NCBI GenBank assembly: GCA_019119975.1
Contig: DWVZ01000052.1
Location: 1 to 63,929, forward strand
Reading direction: 5' to 3'
Source of the DNA: Candidatus Blautia merdavium
GTDB taxonomy: Bacteria > Bacillota > Clostridia > Lachnospirales > Lachnospiraceae
DNA: 63,929 bases
The translations under genes and the position numbers were made by a program. Below are positions 57,435-63,929 of the stretch, piece by piece (positions within the stretch are counted from its first letter, which is position 1; the number at the start of each line of letters is the position of its first letter). The notes beneath the pieces are model-generated. The model saw only the letters and a list, made by a program, of their open reading frames with translations. It did not search any database and was not told the origin of the DNA.

Positions 57435-57914
57435 ATGGCACTTAGACAAATCAGAATACAGGGAGACGCAATTTTAACGAAGGAGTGCAGAAGGGTAGAG
57501 AAGATGACTCCCAAGATCCGGGAGCTGATCGACGACATGATGGACACCATGTATGATGCTTACGGCGTAGGGCTTGCGGCTCCCCAGGTGGGAATTTTAA
57601 AGCAGATTGTTGTCATCGACGTGACGGGTGAGGATCCGTATGTGCTGATCAATCCGGAAATCCTGGAGACCTCCGGTTCTCAGACCGGGGATGAGGGATG
57701 CCTGAGCCTGCCGGGCATGTCCGGGACCGTCACACGCCCCAATTATGTGAAGGTAAAAGCCTATAACGAAAATATGGAAGAATATATCCTGGAAGGAACC
57801 GAGCTCTTAGCCCGTGCCATCTGCCATGAGACTGACCATTTGCACGGCAGGATGTACACCGAACTGGTGGAGGGTGAACTGCGCAGGACCAATTATGAGG
57901 AGGACGATGAATGA
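57435..57914 (+). CDS. def: Peptide deformylase
   Basis: Metalloenzyme (159 aa) that removes the formyl group from new polypeptides. Motif 1 GVGLAAPQVGI, motif 2 EGCLSLPG with metal-ligand C89, motif 3 HETDH (H131, E132, H135). An upstream in-frame ATG at 57375 would run inside priA; AAAGGGAG fits the ATG at 57435. Its end overlaps the fmt start (ATGA). Confidence 0.98.
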   Translation: MALRQIRIQGDAILTKECRRVEKMTPKIRELIDDMMDTMYDAYGVGLAAPQVGILKQIVVIDVTGEDPYVLINPEILETSGSQTGDEGCLSLPGMSGTVTRPNYVKVKAYNENMEEYILEGTELLARAICHETDHLHGRMYTELVEGELRRTNYEEDDE

Positions 57915-58867
57915 GAGTAGTCTTTATGGGAACCCCGGATTTTGCTGTGGGGACTTTGGAGGAACTGATCAAGGCAGGTCATCAGGTGGCGGCGGTGGTG
58001 ACGCAGACGGATAAGCCTAAGGGCAGAGGAAAGACCCTGCTGCCTACACCGGTAAAGGAAACCGCGCAGAAATACGGCATCCCGGTATACCAGCCGAAAA
58101 AGGTAAGAGAAGAAGCCTTTACAGAAACTCTGCGGGACATTGCTCCCGATGTGATCGTGGTAGCTGCATTCGGACAGATCATTACCAGAGAGATCCTGGA
58201 CATGCCCAAATACGGCTGCATCAATGTCCACGCTTCCCTTCTTCCCGCTTACCGGGGAGCAGCTCCTATCCAGTGGGCAGTGATCAACGGAGAGAAAGAA
58301 TCCGGCGTGACCATTATGCAGATGGATCAGGGACTGGATACCGGGGATATGATCGATACGGTAACCGTGCCGCTGGATCCGGATGAGACCGGAGGAAGCC
58401 TTTTTGACAAATTAAGCGAGGCAGGAGCCAAACTGTGCGTCAAGGTGCTGGCTGATCTGGAGGCAGGGAAAGCCGTGCGCATGCCTCAGCCCAAGGAAAG
58501 CACCACCGCTTACGCAGGCATGATTGATAAGAAAATGGGAAAGATCGACTGGACAAAGTCTGCAAAGCAGATCGAACAGCTGATCCGGGGATTAAATCCA
58601 TGGCCCAGCGCCTACACCAGGCTTCAGGGAAAGAATCTGAAGATCTGGACGGCGGAGATTACAGAAGAAAACAGCAAAGAAGCTCCCGGGACCGTGACGC
58701 AGGTTCTTTCCGACCGTTTTCTGGTCCAGACCGGAGCGGGAATGCTGCAGGTGCTGGAGCTTCAGCTGGAAGGCAAGAAACGGATGGATACCGCAGCTTT
58801 TCTGCGGGGCGCTGCCGTTTCACAGGGAGAAGTATTAGGTAAGGATACAAAGGACAAAACATTATGA
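57911..58867 (+). CDS. fmt: Methionyl-tRNA formyltransferase
   Basis: Transfers formyl from 10-formyl-THF to Met-tRNA(fMet) (318 aa). N-terminal Rossmann domain: MRVVFMGTPDFAVGTLEELI, the catalytic stretch CINVHASLLPAYRGAAPIQW with Asn/His, and the SLLP hallmark; GVTIMQMDQGLDTGDM follows. A C-terminal OB-like domain (about 205-310) binds tRNA. It overlaps both def and rsmB by 4 bases, so translation is coupled. Confidence 0.98.
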   Translation: MRVVFMGTPDFAVGTLEELIKAGHQVAAVVTQTDKPKGRGKTLLPTPVKETAQKYGIPVYQPKKVREEAFTETLRDIAPDVIVVAAFGQIITREILDMPKYGCINVHASLLPAYRGAAPIQWAVINGEKESGVTIMQMDQGLDTGDMIDTVTVPLDPDETGGSLFDKLSEAGAKLCVKVLADLEAGKAVRMPQPKESTTAYAGMIDKKMGKIDWTKSAKQIEQLIRGLNPWPSAYTRLQGKNLKIWTAEITEENSKEAPGTVTQVLSDRFLVQTGAGMLQVLELQLEGKKRMDTAAFLRGAAVSQGEVLGKDTKDKTL

Positions 58868-60216
58868 TAAATAAGATTAATCTCAGGGAACTGATCCTGG
58901 AGATCCTGCTGGAGATTTCCAAAACAGGAGAATACAGCCATCTGGTCCTGCGCGATACACTGGAAAAGTACCAGTACCTGGAAAAGCAGGAGCGGGCGTT
59001 TATTGCCAGAGTCTGTGAGGGGACCCTGGAGTACCGGCTCCGTTTGGATTACATCATCGACCAGTTTTCCACAGTTCCCACGGAAAAGATGAAGCCTGTG
59101 ATCCGGGAGCTTTTAAGAAACAGCGTATACCAGCTTTTATATATGGACCGGGTGCCGGACAGTGCTGTGTGCAACGAAGCAGTGAAGCTGGCGCGCAAGA
59201 GAGGGTTCTATAACCTGGCAGGCTTTGTCAACGGCGTGCTGAGAAAGATCGCCAGAGAATACAGCAGCGTGCAGTTTCCGGGGAAGGATCAGCCGGAAGA
59301 GTACCTGTCCGTGATCTATTCCGTGCCGGTCTGGCTGGTCCGGGAATTTGTGGAGCGGTTTGGATTTGAGACTGCGGAGAAGATTTTTGAAGCATTTCTG
59401 GAGGAAAAACGCACCACAGTCAGGATCCGGGAGTCCGGCGTCAGCAAAGAAGAGGTGCTGGAGAGCCTGAGAAGGCAGAAGGTGGAAGTGGAAGAAGCTC
59501 CTTATGCCAGGGACGCTTATTATTTGAAAAATTATGATCATCTGCCTGCCCTTGCGGCTTTCCGGGAAGGAAAGATCCAGGTTCAGGATGTAAGTTCCAT
59601 GCTGGTTGCAGACGCCGCGGATCCTAAGGCGGGCGACTATGTCATAGATCTGTGCGCGGCGCCGGGAGGGAAGGCGCTGTGCATTGCGGATAAGATGCAC
59701 GGCACCGGCACCGTGGACGCCCGGGACATCAGCGAATACAAAACCGAGCTGATCCTGGACAATGCCAGCAGGCAGCACCTGGACAATGTGAAGGTATCTG
59801 TCATGGATGCTTCTGCACTGGATCCCCGGTCGCTGGAAAAGGCAGATATCCTTATCGCGGACGTGCCCTGTTCCGGATGGGGCGTCATCGGAAGGAAGGC
59901 AGATATCAAGTACAATACCAGCCCGGGGGCTGTAGCGGATCTTGCGGCGCTGCAAAGAAAGATCCTGGAGCAGGCTGCCACTTATGTAAAGCCGGGCGGA
60001 ACGCTGATCTACAGCACCTGCACCCTGACCCGGGAGGAGAACACAGACAATGTGCGGTGGTTTGCCGAGCATTTTCCCTATGAACTGGACAGCCTGGATC
60101 CCTTCCTCTGTGAGGAATTAAGAAGCAGGGAGACCAGAGAAGGATATCTGCAGCTGCTGCCGGGCGTACATGCCTGCGACGGATTTTTTATTGCCAGATT
60201 TAAGAGGAAGAAATAA
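58864..60216 (+). CDS. rsmB: 16S rRNA (cytosine(967)-C5)-methyltransferase
   Basis: 450-aa rRNA methyltransferase. The N-terminal NusB-like RNA-binding domain (about 1-140) leads to the SAM domain, with motif I YVIDLCAAPGGKALCIADKM. The two reactive Cys lie in VPCSGWGVIGRK and YSTCTLTREENTDN. Its stop codon is followed directly by the rlmN ATG. Confidence 0.97.
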   Translation: MINKINLRELILEILLEISKTGEYSHLVLRDTLEKYQYLEKQERAFIARVCEGTLEYRLRLDYIIDQFSTVPTEKMKPVIRELLRNSVYQLLYMDRVPDSAVCNEAVKLARKRGFYNLAGFVNGVLRKIAREYSSVQFPGKDQPEEYLSVIYSVPVWLVREFVERFGFETAEKIFEAFLEEKRTTVRIRESGVSKEEVLESLRRQKVEVEEAPYARDAYYLKNYDHLPALAAFREGKIQVQDVSSMLVADAADPKAGDYVIDLCAAPGGKALCIADKMHGTGTVDARDISEYKTELILDNASRQHLDNVKVSVMDASALDPRSLEKADILIADVPCSGWGVIGRKADIKYNTSPGAVADLAALQRKILEQAATYVKPGGTLIYSTCTLTREENTDNVRWFAEHFPYELDSLDPFLCEELRSRETREGYLQLLPGVHACDGFFIARFKRKK

Positions 60217-61263
60217 ATGGAAAAGACAGATATCAAATCCTTAAGCCCGGAGGAACTAAAAGCCCTGGCAGTCTCCCTGGGGGAAAAACCCTTCCGGGGG
60301 AAGCAGCTTTACGAATGGATGCATAAAAAACTTGTCTTTGATTATGAGGAGATGACCAGTCTCTCCAAAGCGTTCAGAGAAAAACTGCAGGAAAACTGCC
60401 GGCTGGTTTCTTTAAAACCTCTGGAAATCCAGACTTCGAAAATAGACGGGACCCAGAAGTATCTGTTTGCCCTGGACGACGGCAATGTGGTGGAAAGCGT
60501 GCTGATGAAATATAAGCACGGAAACAGTGTGTGCATTTCTTCTCAGGTAGGATGCCGGATGGGATGCCGGTTCTGTGCCTCTGCCATCGGAGGCTGGACC
60601 AGGAATTTAAGCCCCTCGGAAATGCTAGACCAGATCTATAAGATCCAGCGGCTTTCCGGGGAACGGGTTTCCAATGTGGTGGTCATGGGCACCGGAGAAC
60701 CGCTGGATAACTACGATAACCTGCTCCGGTTCCTTCATATGCTGAGCGATGAAAACGGTCTGAATATCAGCCAGAGAAACATCACGGTCTCCACCTGCGG
60801 CATCGTTCCCCGCATGTACGACCTGGCGCAGGAGAAGCTTCAGATCACCCTGGCAATCTCTCTGCATGCCTCCACCCAGGAGAAGAGAGAAACGCTGATG
60901 CCCATAGCTAAAAAGTACTCCATCGGCGAGGTCCTGGATGCCTGCAGAAATTATTTCGATCAGACAGGAAGAAGGCTGACCTTTGAATACAGCCTGGTAG
61001 GCGGCAAAAATGACTCCCAGGAGGACGCGGATCAGCTGGCAAAGATTTTGCGGGGGCTGCACTGCCATGTGAACCTGATCCCCGTAAACCCCATAAAAGA
61101 ACGGGATTTTGTACAATCGGACAAAAAAGTTATAGAGAAATTTCAAAATAAACTTGAAAAATATCAGATTAATGTTACTATTAGAAGAGAAATGGGTCGG
61201 GATATAGACGGGGCCTGTGGACAGCTAAGAAAAAGATATATCAGTAAGAAAGAGGACGCATAA
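60217..61263 (+). CDS. rlmN: 23S rRNA/tRNA adenine-C2 methyltransferase RlmN
   Basis: Radical-SAM enzyme (348 aa) methylating C2 of A2503 in 23S rRNA and A37 of some tRNAs. The 4Fe-4S ligands are C113, C117 and C120 in GCRMGCRFCASAIGGW. VVMGTGEPLDNYDNL and the C-terminal catalytic Cys in DIDGACGQLR are conserved. It lies between rsmB (no gap) and prpC (1 base). Confidence 0.98.
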   Translation: MEKTDIKSLSPEELKALAVSLGEKPFRGKQLYEWMHKKLVFDYEEMTSLSKAFREKLQENCRLVSLKPLEIQTSKIDGTQKYLFALDDGNVVESVLMKYKHGNSVCISSQVGCRMGCRFCASAIGGWTRNLSPSEMLDQIYKIQRLSGERVSNVVVMGTGEPLDNYDNLLRFLHMLSDENGLNISQRNITVSTCGIVPRMYDLAQEKLQITLAISLHASTQEKRETLMPIAKKYSIGEVLDACRNYFDQTGRRLTFEYSLVGGKNDSQEDADQLAKILRGLHCHVNLIPVNPIKERDFVQSDKKVIEKFQNKLEKYQINVTIRREMGRDIDGACGQLRKRYISKKEDA

Positions 61264-61264
61264 G

Positions 61265-62008
61265 ATGAAATCATATTCTGTTACAGATGTGGGACAGAAA
61301 CGTCAGGTGAATCAGGATTATGTTTTTGCTTCTGAGGAGCCTGTGGGAAATCTGCCGAATCTTTTCGTTGTTGCAGACGGCATGGGAGGCCATAAGGCTG
61401 GGGATTTTGCCTCCAGCTTCGCAGTCCAGACGCTGCTGCAGACTATAAAAGACGATACAAATCGAAACCCGGTGACCATTATCCGCAACGCAGTGGAAAA
61501 TGCCAACCGGAAAGTGTTGGAGGAAGCAAAGGCACATGAGGAAATGACGGGAATGGGCACCACCATGGTGGTTGTCACAGTTGTCGAAGATTATGCCTAT
61601 GTTGCCAATGTGGGAGACAGCAGACTATATCTCATGGAAGACAAGATTCTTCAGATCACAAAGGACCATTCCCTGGTGCAGGAGATGGTAAGAAGGGGTT
61701 TGCTTACAAAGGAAGATGCCAAAACACATCCGGACAAAAATATCATCACCCGAGTGGTGGGGATCGGAGAACGTGTGGACATTGACTTTTTCGACATTCA
61801 TTTAAAGGAAAACAGCCTGCTGCTGCTTTGCTCAGACGGTTTATCCAATATGGTGTCGGATGAAGAAATCTGGAGAATTGCAAATACAAGCAGAGATTTA
61901 AGGGAGACGGGCATGCGCCTGATATCCCTGGCGAATGAAAACGGCGGCAAGGATAACATTGCGGTAGTCCTGGTACTGCCGGAAACAAAAGAGGTGGAAA
62001 GATGTTAA
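61265..62008 (+). CDS. prpC: Stp1/PrpC-type PP2C protein phosphatase
   Basis: Metal-dependent Ser/Thr phosphatase (247 aa) that reverses PrkC phosphorylation. Metal-binding motifs: VTDVGQKRQVNQDYVF, VVADGMGGHKAGDFAS, ANVGDSRLYLM, LLLCSDGLSNMV and GGKDNIAVVLV. All expected Asp residues are present. It overlaps prkC by 7 bases. IreB (33.6 kb) is a probable shared substrate by analogy with IreP. Confidence 0.97.
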   Translation: MKSYSVTDVGQKRQVNQDYVFASEEPVGNLPNLFVVADGMGGHKAGDFASSFAVQTLLQTIKDDTNRNPVTIIRNAVENANRKVLEEAKAHEEMTGMGTTMVVVTVVEDYAYVANVGDSRLYLMEDKILQITKDHSLVQEMVRRGLLTKEDAKTHPDKNIITRVVGIGERVDIDFFDIHLKENSLLLLCSDGLSNMVSDEEIWRIANTSRDLRETGMRLISLANENGGKDNIAVVLVLPETKEVERC

Positions 62009-63929
62009 ATGTGGGAGTAATGATAGGTGGAAGATATGAGGTCGTAGGCCGTATCGGTTCCGGCGGAATGGCGGACGTGTATAAGGCAAAAGACCATAAG
62101 CTGAACCGCTTTGTGGCAATGAAGGTGCTGAAGCCGGAGTTCAGCGCAGATACGAATTTTATCCGCAAGTTCCAGAGAGAGGCGCAGGCAGCCGCAGGGC
62201 TGGCACACCCCAATGTGGTAAATGTATTTGACGTAGGGGAGGATCAGGGCGCCAATTATATTATCATGGAGCTGGTGGAAGGAATTACTTTAAAGGAATA
62301 TATTTCCAGAAAAGGAAAACTGACAGTAAAAGAGGCGACCAGCATTGCCATCCAGGTTTCCATGGGTCTGGAGGCAGCACATAACAGAAATATTGTGCAC
62401 AGGGATATCAAGCCTCAGAATATTATAATCTCAACAGACGGTAAAGTGAAGGTGACAGACTTTGGTATTGCCAGAGTGGCTTCTTCCAATACCATCAGCA
62501 CCAATGCCATGGGTTCGGTGCATTACAGCTCACCGGAGCAGGTGAGAGGCGGCTACAGCGATTATAAGAGTGATATCTACTCTTTGGGGATCACCATGTA
62601 TGAGATGGTCACAGGCAGGGTGCCCTTTGACGGAGACACCACGGTAGCAATCGCTATCAAGCATCTCCAGGACGAGATGGTTCCTCCGTCCCAGTACGCG
62701 CCGGAGCTTCCGCACAGCTTAGAGGAGATTATCATCAAGTGTACACAGAAAAGCCCGGACCGCAGATACAATACCCTGGCAGAGCTGATCAATGACTTAA
62801 AGCATTCCCTCATTGAGCCCAACGGCAACTTTGTCAATCTTTCCCCTCTGAGCAATCATGCCCAGACGATCATGATCACTCCGGAGGAGATGAAGGAGAT
62901 CCATGGAAGCACCGGCAGGGATTCTTATACAGAACCAGTCAGACCTCTGTATACAGAGCCGGAGGACGATGAGGACGACGACGAGGATGAGGACTACGGG
63001 GAAGAATATGAATCCCGTCCCAGAAGAAAGAACCGCAGATATGAGGAAGAAGACGATGACGACGATGAGGATGACGACGACCGGGGCGGAAACACCTCTG
63101 TGGAAAAGGTTATGACCATCGCAGGACTGGTGATCGGCGGAATCATTATCTGCATCCTGATCTATTTCGTTGCTTCCGCAGCCGGACTGATCGGTTCCGG
63201 CAGTGACAACAAAGAGGAAACCCAGACAGAGGGCAGCGCCAATACCGATGAAGATCTGGTAGCTGTCCCGGATCTTTCCAATATGACAGAGGATCAGGTC
63301 AAGGACAGCCTGAACAGCTTTAACCTGGGATATCAGAAAGGCGGAGAAGAAGCCTCTGATACTGTGGAAGCAGGAAAAGTGGTAAGACAGGATCCGCAGA
63401 CGAACACACAGGTGGAGAAGAACAGTGTGGTGACCGTATACTTCAGCAGCGGTCCGGCAGAGTCAGATACTCCTGAGACTACCAATACTGTGCTGATTCC
63501 CTCAGGGCTGATCGGTCAGCCTCAGAATGAGGTCAGCGCTCAGCTGAGCGCTTTGGGATTAGTTGCAAAAGTAGAATCCACACAGAGTGATACCGTTGCT
63601 ATCGGAAATGTAGTTTCCTTAAGCCCGGGAGAAGGCGAGACTGTAGCGGCTGGCACCGAAGTGACACTTCAGGTCAGCGTAGGCGCCGGAAAAACCACAG
63701 TGCCCAATGTGATCGGCTGGACTCAGGAAGATGCTGAGGCAGCGCTGAGAGATGCCGGACTTCAGGTCAGCTCCGAACAGAAAGTGGAGAATCCACGGAC
63801 TGTCGGTTACGGCGAAGTCTTTGACCAGGGACCTGTGGGAGGAGAGGAAGTAGAAAAAGGAACTACCGTTGTTCTGTATATCAGCAACGAGGAGATGGCA
63901 CAGCAGGAGGCACAGAACAGCGAGAATAC
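62002..63929 (+). CDS. prkC: PASTA-domain Ser/Thr protein kinase PrkC, 3' end missing
   Basis: Transmembrane kinase sensing muropeptides or lipid II, controlling wall synthesis, germination and antibiotic tolerance. About 642 codons are seen; the frame is open at the right edge. Kinase domain about 12-265: GRIGSGGMADVYKA, NIVHRDIKPQNII, VTDFGIARV with activation-loop Thr/Ser, and GSVHYSSPEQVRGG. Juxtamembrane part about 317-360 is extremely acidic. TM about 370-393 (IAGLVIGGIIICILIYFVAS). Three PASTA repeats follow (about 421, 499, 567 on; e.g. VPNVIGWTQEDAEAALRDAG). The ATG at 62002 overlaps prpC, with GAGGTGG upstream. Confidence 0.95.
   Translation, partial: MLNVGVMIGGRYEVVGRIGSGGMADVYKAKDHKLNRFVAMKVLKPEFSADTNFIRKFQREAQAAAGLAHPNVVNVFDVGEDQGANYIIMELVEGITLKEYISRKGKLTVKEATSIAIQVSMGLEAAHNRNIVHRDIKPQNIIISTDGKVKVTDFGIARVASSNTISTNAMGSVHYSSPEQVRGGYSDYKSDIYSLGITMYEMVTGRVPFDGDTTVAIAIKHLQDEMVPPSQYAPELPHSLEEIIIKCTQKSPDRRYNTLAELINDLKHSLIEPNGNFVNLSPLSNHAQTIMITPEEMKEIHGSTGRDSYTEPVRPLYTEPEDDEDDDEDEDYGEEYESRPRRKNRRYEEEDDDDDEDDDDRGGNTSVEKVMTIAGLVIGGIIICILIYFVASAAGLIGSGSDNKEETQTEGSANTDEDLVAVPDLSNMTEDQVKDSLNSFNLGYQKGGEEASDTVEAGKVVRQDPQTNTQVEKNSVVTVYFSSGPAESDTPETTNTVLIPSGLIGQPQNEVSAQLSALGLVAKVESTQSDTVAIGNVVSLSPGEGETVAAGTEVTLQVSVGAGKTTVPNVIGWTQEDAEAALRDAGLQVSSEQKVENPRTVGYGEVFDQGPVGGEEVEKGTTVVLYISNEEMAQQEAQNSEN

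Noticed and set aside
56378-57550. 390-codon - strand frame in priA/def
   Set aside because: Antisense to priA with all helicase motifs intact on the + strand; product not recognisable.

Overview
The window is a chromosomal segment from a low-to-mid-GC, spore-former-type Firmicute. The best fit is the family Lachnospiraceae (gut Clostridia; genus not determinable by eye). The grounds are: type III glutamine synthetase, CodY, HrcA/CIRCE, IreB, RNase J, SigK, a PASTA-domain Ser/Thr kinase, DAP-type MurE, Shine-Dalgarno sites close to AGGAGG, and sigma-A promoters with 17-bp spacers. Almost all genes are on the + strand; exceptions are uvrB, a two-gene island, an HPr-like gene and sigK. I saw no rRNA, tRNA, CRISPR array or insertion sequence.

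Layout. 1-2.1 kb: end of the ribosomal-protein operon (rpsD 3' part, rpoA, rplQ) and its terminator. 2.2-9.6 kb: lipid-kinase-family gene, MntP/YtaF-like membrane protein, glutamine synthetase III, a MoxR-type AAA ATPase with its VWA partner, and a degenerate WecG/TagA-like protein. 9.7-13.8 kb: CdaR/PucR-type regulator, ftsE-ftsX, S41 protease. 13.9-16.5 kb: cytosolic GH29 fucosidase, sugar O-acetyltransferase and PPC-domain protein. 16.6-18.6 kb: uvrB on the - strand. 18.7-21.1 kb: a strikingly AT-rich two-gene island holding an uncharacterised protein with a restriction-endonuclease-like C-terminal region and a RhuM-family protein. This is the best candidate here for an undescribed system.

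21.3-26.4 kb: HrcA heat-shock operon hrcA-grpE-dnaK-dnaJ behind a perfect CIRCE element. 26.5-33.5 kb: AEC transporter, prmA-rsmE, cysteine desulfurase-thiI, an HPr-like protein without the phosphorylatable His, and mtaB. 33.6-39.1 kb: ireB-ruvX-DUF1292-rnjA-ylbF-(short MltG-like)-trmR-U32, matching the B. subtilis yrzL-yrrK-yrzB-yrrL-yrrM-yrrN/O order with rnjA and ylbF inserted. 39.1-39.7 kb: a sigK gene lacking a pro-sequence. 40.1-44.8 kb: comM-like-dprA-topA. 44.9-47.1 kb: SulP transporter with an unusual C-terminal extension. 47.3-48.1 kb: codY. 48.3-50.4 kb: groES-groEL behind a second perfect CIRCE. 50.6-53.6 kb: small membrane protein, guaB, membrane-anchored amidase. 53.7-63.9 kb: long operon murE-priA-def-fmt-rsmB-rlmN-prpC-prkC; prkC runs off the right edge.

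Two themes link distant genes. The PASTA kinase PrkC, its phosphatase PrpC and the known kinase-substrate family IreB are all here, along with wall-growth genes they may influence (ftsEX, murE, amidase, MltG-like). The complete HrcA regulon (two CIRCE-controlled chaperone operons) is also present, 27 kb apart.
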